A stretch of DNA of 64,000 bases from Marinobacter fuscus (GTDB lineage: Bacteria > Pseudomonadota > Gammaproteobacteria > Pseudomonadales > Oleiphilaceae), in NCBI RefSeq assembly GCF_003007675.1, contig NZ_PXNP01000104.1, positions 1-64,000 of the forward strand, written 5' to 3'. Of the stretch, positions 52,633-64,000 are shown in pieces. The notes below the pieces were generated by a model. That model had not been told where the DNA came from, did no database searches, and saw only the letters and a list, made by a program, of their open reading frames with translations. Within the stretch, counting starts at the first letter, position 1, and each line of letters starts with the position of its first letter. A program made the translations under genes and the position numbers.

Positions 52633-53616
52633 CTATTCCTGCCAGGTCTCCTTAGCCGCCAGAATGGCAGGCAGGCACCGGAAGAAGGCGTCGACCAGTT
52701 CCGGGTCGAAGTGTTTGCCGGACTGCTCGCGGATCAGTTGGGTGGCATCTTCGATCGACCAGGCCTTTTTATAGGGGCGTTCGCTGGTGAGGGCGTCGAA
52801 AACATCCGCCAGGGCGACGATGCGGGCGGATATGGGAATATCCTGGCCTTTCAATCCGGCAGGATAGCCGCTGCCATCCCATTTTTCGTGGTGGTTGCGG
52901 GCCACCTCACCGGCCATTTTCAACAGCGCCGAGCCGTCGTCGCCGATGATCCGGGCACCGATTTCCGCGTGCTGCTGCATCACCTGCCATTCGTCTGGAT
53001 CCAGTTTTCCGGGCTTCTGCAGAATCGCGTCGGGAATGCCGATCTTGCCCACGTCGTGCATGGGCGCGGCGTTCAGAAGAGTGTCGGCCCAGGCTTCACC
53101 CAGGCCTGCTTCCAGAGCGATCAAGCGTGAGAAGTGGCTCATGCGGATAACGTGCAGACCGGTTTCGTTATCCTTGTATTCGGCAGCCCGGCCCAGCCTT
53201 TGCACCACGGCCAGCCGGGTCTGTACCAGCTCTTCCATGCGTACCAGCGACAGGTGGTTGCGCACACGGGCACGGACTATCGGCGCACTGACCGGCTTGC
53301 TGATGTAGTCTACCGCCCCCAGGTTGAAGCCTTTTTCCTCGTCCACCGGGTCTGCCAGTGCCGTGACGAAAATCACCGGAATCTGTCGGGTTTCCTGCTG
53401 CTGCTTGAGCGTGGCGCAAACCTCGTGGCCGGACAAGCCGGGCATCATAATGTCCAGCAGTATCAGGTTGGGCTGTTCACTGCGGGCCAGTTCCAAAGCC
53501 CGGTTGCCGTCCCGGGCAAACAGCAACCGGTAGTGATCGGACAGAATATTGCGCAGCACCTGCAGGTTGGCTGGCTCGTCGTCCACGATCAACAGAGTCG
53601 GGGCATCGTTTCGCAT
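52633..53616 (-). CDS. response regulator with HD-GYP cyclic-di-GMP phosphodiesterase output
   Basis: The 327-residue protein joins a receiver (D55 in LILLDIMMPG, and VDYISKPVS) to an HD-GYP domain. The HD pair is H187 D188 in MHDVGKIGIPD and the GYP motif is HHEKWDGSGYP (242-252). HD-GYP enzymes hydrolyse cyclic di-GMP. Its ATG overlaps the stop of the MHYT hybrid kinase gene (TGATG), so the kinase is the probable phosphodonor. Confidence 0.94.
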   Translation of the reverse strand: MRNDAPTLLIVDDEPANLQVLRNILSDHYRLLFARDGNRALELARSEQPNLILLDIMMPGLSGHEVCATLKQQQETRQIPVIFVTALADPVDEEKGFNLGAVDYISKPVSAPIVRARVRNHLSLVRMEELVQTRLAVVQRLGRAAEYKDNETGLHVIRMSHFSRLIALEAGLGEAWADTLLNAAPMHDVGKIGIPDAILQKPGKLDPDEWQVMQQHAEIGARIIGDDGSALLKMAGEVARNHHEKWDGSGYPAGLKGQDIPISARIVALADVFDALTSERPYKKAWSIEDATQLIREQSGKHFDPELVDAFFRCLPAILAAKETWQE

Positions 53617-56519
53617 CAGCAGTTCTCCAGAGTGCCACGGTAACTGATTAAAATGCTGGCAGCACGTTCGGGTTCAAAATCGTTCATGGCCTGCTGTGCC
53701 TCGCGGGCACAGGCCGAGGGCAGCATCGGCCGGAGTTGTTCAAACAGCTGATCCGGCAGTTCACCCTGGTTCAGTAAATGGATGATTCTGTCCAGAGCCT
53801 CTGGCTCGAGGGTCTGGGCCGGTTCGGTGGATTCAGCAAGAACAACCGCCCCGCTACCCGTGGACTGCGCGTGCAGCCATTCCCGGGCGTGCTGAAAATC
53901 GTCAGTGAGGGATTGCCACAGAGCGTTGGCGACAGGTTCCCGGTTGTTCAGCGTGGATTCAAGTCGGGTGAGGTCCTCGTAGATCCGGCTCAGGCCGAGA
54001 TTACCGGCAAGGCCGCGCAGCCGGTGCACTGCCGCAGGCAATGCCTGGGGGTCTGTGGTGTGCAGGCTGGCAGGCTGGGACTCGGTGGCCGACAGAAAGT
54101 CATCCAGGGCCCGGTGGTGGCGGGCGCTATCCGGCCAAAGTTGCTGCACTCGCACCTCATCGACCACCGGGGTGGCCGGGCGTTCCCCGGGGCCCGGTTG
54201 CCGGATGCTGTCCAGCCCCAGCACCCGGGCAATTTCGGCGGTCAACTCAGCCAGATCAATGGGTTTGACGGCAAAACCGTCCATTCCGGCTTCCAGCGCA
54301 TTCCTGCGATCTTCCTCAAGCACGCTGGCGGTCAGTGCAATCACCGGTATGGGCGAGCGGTGTTCCCGGTATTCCTGTTGCCGGATGGCCTCGGTTGCCT
54401 GATGGCCGTTCATGCCAGGCATCTGAACGTCCATCAGAATCAGATCAAACACCTGGCTATTGAACTTATCTACGGCCTCGCGGCCGTCCATGGCGCCGGT
54501 CACCTTGTGCCCTCGTTGCTCCAGCAGGGTCTGCATCAATTCGAGGTTTTGAGCCACATCGTCTGCCACCAGAATCTGCAGCGGGGGCAAAGGGGTTTCC
54601 CTGTCTGGTAACAGGCTGTCATCCACGGCTTTGCCCGGCGCCAGAGGCAGGTCGACCCGGAACACCGATCCGCTGCCCGGCGCACTGGACACGGAAATCT
54701 GCCCGCCCATCAGCTCCACCAGTTGCCGGGCAATGGTGGTGCCCAGGCCGGTGCCGCCAAAGCGACGGGTGGTGCTGGAGTCTGCCTGGGTAAAGGGCTC
54801 GAAAATTTTCTTGATACGATCGGCTGAAATGCCGATGCCAGTGTCTTCAACAAAGATACTGACCGACCCGGGCCGGGGCTGATACACCTTCAGCACAACC
54901 CCTCCGGTGCGGGTGAACTTGACCGCGTTGTTGACCAGGTTAAGGATGACCTGCTGAATGCGCAGAGGGTCGCCACAGAAAAAGTCCCCGGCCTGGTAAT
55001 CGAGGGTCAGACTCAGTTGTTTTTTCGCCGCATTCAGGGACTGGGTGGTGATGATCTGGTGGCACAGGCTGCGCAGATTGAAGTCCCGCTGTTCCAGCTC
55101 GGTATGGCCACTGTCCAGTTTGGCGGTATCCAGAATGTCATTGAGCAGGGTGAGAAGGGATCGGGCCGAGTTCTTGACCACATGCAGGTGGCGGGCCTGA
55201 ACCGGTTCCAGGGGGGTGTCCAGCACCAGATCGGTAAAGCCGATAATGGCGTTCATCGGAGTGCGGATTTCGTGGCTCATGTTGGCTAGAAATGCACTTT
55301 TCGCCTCTGCGGCCTGCTCGGCGTCTTCTTTGGCCTGGCGCAGATCAGTTTCCATTCGAAAACGTTCGGAGATATCGCTGACAAACCCGACGAAGGTGCT
55401 GATGCCTCCAAGTCGGGATTCACCGATGGCCAGGCGTATCGGAACCTGATGGCCATTTTTGTGAAGCGCCATGACTTCCCGGCCCGAGCCGATAATCTTG
55501 CGCTCGCCGGTGCGCAGATAGTTTTTCAGGTAGCTGTCGTGGGCGCTGCGGTGGGGGTCGGGCATTAACATGCTGACGTTCTTGCCGATGACGTCGTCCG
55601 CACGATAGCCAAAGATGCGCTCGGCAGAATCGTTGAAGGACAAGATAATGCCCCGATCGGAAATCTTGATGATGCCATCAACGGCGGCATCCACTACCGC
55701 CCGCAATTCGCTGGTGATTTCCTGGCTGCGTTTCATCAGCGCCCGATACCGGGCCACCGCATTTACACCGGCCGCCAGCAGGCTGAGGGTGATGGTGACA
55801 AAGGCGATCGTCAGCGCCAGCATGGTGTGCCGGTTGCTGCCCGGCATGAAATCCGGGTCTGGCTGGCCAATAAAGCGGGCTGCCTCTATGGCCGTGTAAT
55901 GCATACCGGCAATGGCCAGCCCCATCACGCTGCCGGCCAGCAGGCGCCGCTTGTAGCCCCGCAGCCGGGTGCGGCGCAGCAGCCCGAATTTGATCCAGAG
56001 TGCCAGGGTGCCCAACAGTACTGCCACCACAATCGACAGGGCAAACAGTAGCGGGTCGTAGCGCAGGGTTGGCCCGATTTCCATCGCCGCCATCCCCAGG
56101 TAATGCATGGCGCCAATGCCCGAGCCCAGCACTACGCCGCCGCCGATCAGCCGGGGTGCGGTTATCTCGTGGCGGGCCAGCAACGACAGGGTCACCAGCG
56201 CAGCCAGCAGGCTGGGGGCAGCAGACAGAGCGGTCATCCACGGGTGATAGTGCACATGGGTGGGCATCTCGAAGGCCAGCATGCCAATAAAATGCATAGA
56301 CCAGATGCCGAACCCCAGCGACGCTGAGCCACTGAACAGATGCAGGCGTTGCATATAAAGGCTGGTGCTGCGCCTTGCCGCCGCCGCGAGAGTCAGCGCC
56401 ATGTAAGAGGCGCTGATGGCAATCACCAGCGACAAAACCACCAGTGCAAGGTTGTAGTGGCCGGTGACCAGTTTGTCGGGCAGTTGGCCGACTACAAAGA
56501 AATCATCAAGTGCCAGCAA
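53616..56519 (-). CDS. MHYT-domain hybrid sensor histidine kinase (PAS, HisKA, HATPase, receiver, Hpt)
   Basis: A 967-residue kinase. Seven N-terminal membrane helices form an MHYT sensor with its motifs at residues 75 (MHFIGM), 138 (MHYLGM) and 206 (MHYT). Then follow PAS (GIIKISDRGIILSFNDSAER), HisKA (FLANMSHEIRTPMNAI), HATPase (NLVNNAVKFTRTGG; FGGTGLGTTI), a receiver (FDLILMDVQMPGMNG) and a C-terminal Hpt domain (AVHRLRGLAGNLGLSR, with the phosphorylatable histidine). MHYT is proposed to sense O2, CO or NO through copper. The start is TTG. It overlaps the HD-GYP regulator, suggesting gas or redox control of cyclic di-GMP. Confidence 0.92.
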   Translation of the reverse strand: MLALDDFFVVGQLPDKLVTGHYNLALVVLSLVIAISASYMALTLAAAARRSTSLYMQRLHLFSGSASLGFGIWSMHFIGMLAFEMPTHVHYHPWMTALSAAPSLLAALVTLSLLARHEITAPRLIGGGVVLGSGIGAMHYLGMAAMEIGPTLRYDPLLFALSIVVAVLLGTLALWIKFGLLRRTRLRGYKRRLLAGSVMGLAIAGMHYTAIEAARFIGQPDPDFMPGSNRHTMLALTIAFVTITLSLLAAGVNAVARYRALMKRSQEITSELRAVVDAAVDGIIKISDRGIILSFNDSAERIFGYRADDVIGKNVSMLMPDPHRSAHDSYLKNYLRTGERKIIGSGREVMALHKNGHQVPIRLAIGESRLGGISTFVGFVSDISERFRMETDLRQAKEDAEQAAEAKSAFLANMSHEIRTPMNAIIGFTDLVLDTPLEPVQARHLHVVKNSARSLLTLLNDILDTAKLDSGHTELEQRDFNLRSLCHQIITTQSLNAAKKQLSLTLDYQAGDFFCGDPLRIQQVILNLVNNAVKFTRTGGVVLKVYQPRPGSVSIFVEDTGIGISADRIKKIFEPFTQADSSTTRRFGGTGLGTTIARQLVELMGGQISVSSAPGSGSVFRVDLPLAPGKAVDDSLLPDRETPLPPLQILVADDVAQNLELMQTLLEQRGHKVTGAMDGREAVDKFNSQVFDLILMDVQMPGMNGHQATEAIRQQEYREHRSPIPVIALTASVLEEDRRNALEAGMDGFAVKPIDLAELTAEIARVLGLDSIRQPGPGERPATPVVDEVRVQQLWPDSARHHRALDDFLSATESQPASLHTTDPQALPAAVHRLRGLAGNLGLSRIYEDLTRLESTLNNREPVANALWQSLTDDFQHAREWLHAQSTGSGAVVLAESTEPAQTLEPEALDRIIHLLNQGELPDQLFEQLRPMLPSACAREAQQAMNDFEPERAASILISYRGTLENC

Positions 56520-56679
56520 GTGAGTAGTCCGTGCATTGTTATAGTGTCGTGGTTGAATACGGTATCAGTACGCCGTGTAACAGAAAACGGCTTTCTGGTA
56601 ACGCCATACTAGCAAAAAGTCTGACCGCGTAAGCGGACAGTATTCAGCGCAGTGATAACAGGCATTCACCGCACTTGGG

Positions 56680-56707
56680 TTGAACTCTGGCTATTCGATG
56701 CAATAGT
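56680..56707 (+). promoter_or_regulatory. possible sigma-70 promoter of acnA
   Basis: TTGAAC (56680-56685), a 16-base spacer and AATAGT (56702-56707) match four of six positions at each hexamer and lie 30 bases before the ATG. The distance leaves only about 20 bases of leader containing a very strong ribosome site, AGAGGAGG. Confidence 0.4.
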
Positions 56708-56737
56708 TGAAGGTAGATTGCTAAGAGGAGGCCTATC

Positions 56738-59496
<2,759 letters not shown>

Positions 59497-59500
<4 letters not shown>

Positions 59501-61488
59501 TCTGATCCGGTAGCACTGGAGGTATCTTCGGCCCGCGCTGTCGGTGCGGTGTCTGTCGGGCTGGCTGCTGCCACTGGCAGTTCCAGCCAGAAGGTGGCGC
59601 CGTGACCGGGCACCGAATGGTAGTCCACCTGGCCACCCATCCGGATCATCAGTTCCCGGGTAATGGCCAGGCCAAGGCCGGTACCGCCCTTGGCACGACG
59701 GTCGGAACTGTCGGCCTGGGAGAACTTCTGGAAGATGCGGTTGCGGAATTCCGGGTCGATGCCCGGGCCGTGATCGCGCACCAGAATATGCACCCGCTGG
59801 CCGTGAATTTCGGTATACACGTTAACCTTGGCCCCGGCGGGTGAGAATTTGATGGCGTTGGACAGCAGGTTGTTTAACGCCTGGGCCAGGCGCTGCCGGT
59901 CGGCGCTGACCGCAACCTCCGACAGACGGCTTGCGTGGATGGCAACCTCTCTGTCGCTAGCGTAATTCTGGATGTTTTCCAGGCACTCCAGAACCGCCCC
60001 GGCGACCGGGAAGGTTTCGATCCGGAACGCCATCTTGCCCGCCAGCAGCTTCTCTATATCCAGCAGATCATTGATCAGAAAGCCCAGCTGCTGGCTGTTT
60101 CGCAGCGCAATGGTGACCAATGAGGACGCCTTGGCCGGTAACTCGCCGACCGCGTTTTTCGACAGCAGCGACAGGGAGCCGGAGATGGAGGTGAGGGGAG
60201 TGCGCAGTTCGTGGCTGACCGTGGAGATGAATTCGCTTTTCATGCGCTCCACTTCTTTTCGCTCGGTGATGTCCTCGGCGATGATCCAGACCACCGGCTC
60301 GCTGTCGTGAATGTTGAGTTTCAGGCCGTGCAGCAGTAAGGGCACCAGGGCCTGGGAGCGGCCCGGAAAGCGACCTTCCAGGCCGCTGAACCGGAAACGG
60401 TTTGCCAGAGTGGCAGATAGTCCCTGGCCATCGGGTAATTGTGTGCCCTGGTCATCGTACACCCGGTCGAAATAGTCCAGAGATGCCGCGCCCGTTCCCA
60501 GCGTCCGCTCGAACACCGGGTTGGCCCGCAGCAGTTTGCCGCTGTTACCGCCATAGAGCCCGATGCCGAAAGGCGCCAGATCAAACAGGCCCTGAAAGCG
60601 GCGTTGCATGGTTCGGTCCCGCTGGATCAGATTGGTCAGCCAATGGGTGCCGCCCACAATGACCAGCACCATAAGCGCCAACAGGCTACGAAACAGCCAG
60701 GGGTTTGCCGGATGGCCGGGCCAGCCCTGGCGGGGTTGTGCGTAGAGGGTCCAGGAAATGCCGGACATTTTCATGGTGGAAAACACCGGCTCCTGCCATT
60801 TCGATGAGGTATCGCTGCCGTGGAATTTGCCCGCTTCCGGGCCGTCGCTGGACGAGGTGGCCAGGGTGAACTGGCCATCCCGGGCAAGCTGGGCCAGGTT
60901 GACGGCCGCGTAGAGGCGGTCGAGATCGAGGATAACGGAAATCACGCCCCAGAAGCGATCCGTCGGACTTTCGTGAATGGAGATGCGGGCCGCCAGCCCC
61001 TGGCCGCCCTGAACCAGATCAATCGGGCCGCTGAACACCGCTCTTTCGGTGTCCAGCAGCAGGCGTACCTGCTGTTCTGACAGGCTCTGGGTGCGCAGAT
61101 CCAGGCCGATGGCAGCCCGATTGCCTTCCTGCGGATAGATGTAGCGAATGGTGAAATCCGGCGCCAGGCCAATATTCAACAGCTCCGGAGCCAGGTGAAA
61201 GATCACCTCGGCGAGATCCTGAAAGCGTTGTTCATTGATGTCCGGCTGAACAGCCACGTTCGCCGCCAGGCCCCAGACCGTCTGGATATTCTGCAGTATA
61301 GTGCCCTGCAACTGCAGGCTCAGGTCATCCACTCTCGCCTGCCATTGCTTTTGTAAGTCTGTCCGGTGTTTGCTGGTAGCGGCCGAGTCCAGCGTGAAGG
61401 CAAGCATCAGCATCAACAAAAAAATACCGATTCTCGCGGCCCAGATCAGAACCGGAAACGCCTTGTCATGATTTTTCAGGATCATCAT
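59497..61488 (-). CDS. membrane sensor histidine kinase with CHASE-like periplasmic domain
   Basis: A 663-residue kinase. TM1 ([20 protein letters not shown]), a periplasmic domain of about 240 residues resembling CHASE ([35 protein letters not shown]), TM2 ([20 protein letters not shown]), PAS, HisKA ([20 protein letters not shown]) and HATPase ([22 protein letters not shown]). No receiver or output partner is adjacent. The kinase core is closely paralogous to that of the upstream gene, whereas the sensory parts differ. It lies 15 bases after that gene and converges on acnA. Confidence 0.93.
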
Positions 61489-61503
61489 CGGTCAGGCCCG
61501 CCA

Positions 61504-63927
61504 TCAAGCCACTGGAAGTTCAAGCCAGAATTCAGAACCTTCGCCTTCAACCGATTTGAATCCAACATTGCCGCCCATCTGCACCATGATTTCCCGGGTA
61601 ATGGCCAGTCCAAGCCCGGTGCCGCCTTTGCCGCGGGTGTCGGAGCTGTCGGCCTGGGCGAATTTCTGGAAGATCCGGCTGCGGAAGCTGTCGGGAATGC
61701 CGCTGCCCCGGTCGCAGACCTTGATACGTATCTGGCGATCATCCGCGATGACCTCAACCCGGACGATACTGTTGTCCGGTGAAAATTTGATGGCGTTGGA
61801 CACCAGATTGGTGAGCGCCTGGGCCAGCCGGCGACTGTCGATACTGGCATAAACCGGGGTGTCGGGACATGTAATGGAGACAGTGATGCCGCGGTGGCTG
61901 GCGTAGTCACTCAGTCGCTCAACGGCACCCTGAACCACCGGTTTTACTTCCTGCCGGGCAAGCTGCATGGCCATTCGCCCCGAAACAAGTTTTTCTATGT
62001 CCAGCAAATCATCAACCAGTTGGCGCAGAAGTTCGCTGTTTCTTGAGGCAATGCTCAGAACCCGGTCGATTGGCTCAGGCAATTTGCCCAGGGCGCCCCC
62101 CGTAACCAGCCCCAGGGAGCCGCTGATGGAGGTCAGGGGGGTGCGTAGCTCGTGGCTGACCGTGGAGATGAATTCGTTTTTCATCTGCTCGATTTTTTTA
62201 CGCTCTGAGATGTCCTCAACCAGACTCCAGATCAGTGCTTGTCCTGACGGGTCTGTTATTTTCATGCCCCGGATAAGCACCGGGTAGGTGCTGTGATCCT
62301 TGCGGATAAAGGTCAGCTCCTCCGGGCCGAAACGGGTGTTTTCCTTGAGAGCTTTAATGATCTCGCGAGCCCGGGCTTTCTCGGTGTCTGGAACCAGCTC
62401 AAGAACACCCATACGGGCCAGTTCTTCCCGGGTGTAGCCTGTGGGCGCCAGCAGGGCTTCGTTGATATCCACAAAGGCACCGGAACTATAGTCGTTCAGG
62501 GCAATCCCGATCGGCGATAGCTCGTACAGTCGTCGCAGCCGTTCTTCATTTTCCTGCAGCGCCAGTTGGGTGCGCTTTTTCTCGTCAATATCAATAATAT
62601 GGCCGTGCCAGAGGATGCTGCCGTCGGCCAGAGCTTCCGGTGAAGCGCTGCCCTCTACCCAGCGCCAGCCGCCGTTGTCCTGCCATACCCGATGTTGTTG
62701 CTGCCAGAGCGACAGGGTTCGGGCGGAGGTTTCGATGCTCTTGCCTACGCTCTCCAGGTCATCCGGATGCACTTTATTGAACACATCGCTGGCGTCTTCT
62801 TTTACCGCTTCGGCGGTGACGTTGTAGACCTCAAGAATCCGTGGGCTGGCAAACGGAAATGACGAGTGACCATCGGGCCAGAGCCGGTACTGGTAGAGCA
62901 TACCGGGGGCATTGGCTAAGAGTTTGGTCAGCGTTTGAGACTGGCGGGCCTGCTGGATACTGTCGGCAATCCAGCGCGCCAGCAGGTTTACGAACATTTT
63001 TTCTGTGTCGGTAAACGGTGGTTTTCGGGGGGCGCTGGCGGAAAAATTCAGCGTGCCGAAGAATTCCTCGTCTATCCATATGGGCGCAGCGATGTAGCTT
63101 TCCAGCTTATGAGCTTGATAGCAGGGGCGATCTTTATAGCGGGAATGCCCCATGTGATTGATGCTCATGACCTCCCCGTGATCCAGCAGCATAGAGCAAT
63201 AAGTCTGCTCCAGCGGCAGGGTCAGGCCGTCTTCAATGCTGTCGCCCCGGCGCTCATCATGCCAGAGCACCGTGTAGGTCTGGCCGGAGATTTCGCTGAC
63301 AATGGCGGTTTCTGTGCCCAGGAACCGGTTGGCGCGGTACAGGGCATCGGGAATGGCCTGATCGGGATCCGAGCAGTGCTCCAGCGCAATGTCGTTGAGA
63401 ATATTCAGAGCTCGGGTGCGCTCGCTGTAATAGCCACCCAGTTCCTGTAACTGGAATTCCCTCTCCAGCACATCGGCCAGATCCCTGAGGTTGTCGAGAT
63501 CGTCTGGGCTGAGCGTTCTGGGGCGTTTGTCGATAATGCACAGGGTGCCAACCCGGAATCCGGCGCGATCCTGCAGGGGCGCGCCTGCATAGAACCGGAT
63601 ATGGGGTTCGCCGGTCACCAGCGGGTTATCCGCAAAGCAGGCATCGGCCAGAGCGTCTGGCACGACAAAGGTTTTTTTGCCCAGAATGGCGTGGCCGCAA
63701 AAAGAAATATCCCGGCCGGTTTCTCTGGCACCGAGGCCGTAGCAGGATTTGAACCACTGGCGATCCTTGTCGACCAGCGACACCAGGGCAATGGGCACGT
63801 CGAACATCCGGGCCGCGAGCCGGGTGATGCGATCAAAGCGCTCTTCGGGTGGCGTATCCAATAGCTTCAGGGCATCCAGTGCCGATAGGCGTTGTTGTTC
63901 TTCCTGCGGAAACTCAGGTGCCCGCAT
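61504..63927 (-). CDS. soluble sensor histidine kinase, GAF-GAF-PAS-PAS
   Basis: The 807-residue protein has no membrane segments. Two GAF domains come first: residues about 25-160 (RITRLAARMFDVPIALVSLV; DISFCGHAILG) and about 175-330 (YIAAPIWIDEEFFGTLNFSA). Two PAS domains follow (SFPFASPRILEVYNVTAEAV with HPDDLESV; LYELSPIGIALNDYSSGAFV). The core is HisKA ([20 protein letters not shown]) and HATPase ([23 protein letters not shown]). The start ATG has GGAGA six bases upstream and overlaps the end of a third kinase gene by 14 bases, so these genes form one operon. Confidence 0.93.
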   Translation of the reverse strand: MRAPEFPQEEQQRLSALDALKLLDTPPEERFDRITRLAARMFDVPIALVSLVDKDRQWFKSCYGLGARETGRDISFCGHAILGKKTFVVPDALADACFADNPLVTGEPHIRFYAGAPLQDRAGFRVGTLCIIDKRPRTLSPDDLDNLRDLADVLEREFQLQELGGYYSERTRALNILNDIALEHCSDPDQAIPDALYRANRFLGTETAIVSEISGQTYTVLWHDERRGDSIEDGLTLPLEQTYCSMLLDHGEVMSINHMGHSRYKDRPCYQAHKLESYIAAPIWIDEEFFGTLNFSASAPRKPPFTDTEKMFVNLLARWIADSIQQARQSQTLTKLLANAPGMLYQYRLWPDGHSSFPFASPRILEVYNVTAEAVKEDASDVFNKVHPDDLESVGKSIETSARTLSLWQQQHRVWQDNGGWRWVEGSASPEALADGSILWHGHIIDIDEKKRTQLALQENEERLRRLYELSPIGIALNDYSSGAFVDINEALLAPTGYTREELARMGVLELVPDTEKARAREIIKALKENTRFGPEELTFIRKDHSTYPVLIRGMKITDPSGQALIWSLVEDISERKKIEQMKNEFISTVSHELRTPLTSISGSLGLVTGGALGKLPEPIDRVLSIASRNSELLRQLVDDLLDIEKLVSGRMAMQLARQEVKPVVQGAVERLSDYASHRGITVSITCPDTPVYASIDSRRLAQALTNLVSNAIKFSPDNSIVRVEVIADDRQIRIKVCDRGSGIPDSFRSRIFQKFAQADSSDTRGKGGTGLGLAITREIMVQMGGNVGFKSVEGEGSEFWLELPVA

Positions 63928-64000
63928 GGTGGTTCTCCGTGTCTGCCTGTGTTTCGGGTAATTCGACCCAGAAGTGCGCCCCGCCCTGATAATAGTAGCC
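63914..64000 (-). CDS. C-terminal end of a third sensor histidine kinase (partial)
   Basis: An open frame enters from the right edge and stops with TGA at 63914-63916. The 28 visible residues contain GAHFWVELPETQADTENH, i.e. the closing strand of a HATPase domain, as in the two downstream kinases (FWLELPVA). It overlaps the start of the GAF kinase gene by 14 bases. The start lies outside the window. Confidence 0.8.
   Translation of the reverse strand, partial: GYYYQGGAHFWVELPETQADTENHHAGT

Overview
The window looks like chromosomal DNA of a marine gammaproteobacterium, most likely Marinobacter or a close relative. This is inferred from protein flavour and gene order: yrfG-hslR-hslO next to pckA, rsmD | ftsY-ftsE-ftsX-rpoH, and a Gram-negative 'dedicated sortase' locus typical of marine Proteobacteria. 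No database search was possible. No tRNA, CRISPR array or insertion sequence was recognised.

Layout. 1-3.4 kb: distal end of an rRNA operon (boxA, 23S with its processing stem, 5S, two terminators). 3.4-8 kb: an accessory stretch wedged between the rRNA operon and pckA. It holds a cytoplasm-type M15 peptidoglycan endopeptidase followed by a lipoprotein, then two exported paralogous small proteins followed by a class-3 lipase without a signal peptide and a small unknown protein. Both halves look like toxin/effector plus envelope immunity gene pairs. 8-24 kb: mostly housekeeping genes, namely pckA, hslO, hslR, yrfG, mutM, a fatty acid desaturase with a palindromic operator in its promoter, rsmD, ftsYEX, rpoH (with recognisable sigma-E and sigma-70 promoters), a beta-hydroxyacid dehydrogenase, a two-component pair, and greB behind a terminator-bearing leader.

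24-37 kb: an envelope-stress region. On the minus strand lie acyl-CoA-binding protein, a small unknown gene, a PspA/IM30 protein and YjfI. Divergent from these on the plus strand are a YqiJ-type membrane protein, a large flotillin and a 1754-residue AAA+ ATPase, followed by a DUF883 (ElaB/YqjD-like) protein, a holin-like membrane protein and a periplasmic ATP-dependent DNA ligase (LigE). This cluster is the best candidate for an incompletely described multi-protein membrane-maintenance machine.

37-49.4 kb: an outer-membrane barrel protein, YtoQ, cysK and a DUF815 AAA protein, then the complete sortase system: kinase pdsS and regulator pdsR (with a DUF3422 gene overlapping the kinase) divergent from a VIT/VWA sortase substrate and its class GN sortase. 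A PlsC-type acyltransferase, GlsB/YeaQ, a MAPEG protein and an unusual OmpA-domain protein without a signal peptide follow.

49.5-64 kb: a rhomboid protease with a long tail, a B-box-like zinc-finger/multi-TM/repeat protein, and a signalling block (MHYT hybrid kinase overlapping an HD-GYP response regulator). Then come acnA and, convergent with it, three tandem sensor kinase genes, the last cut by the window edge.
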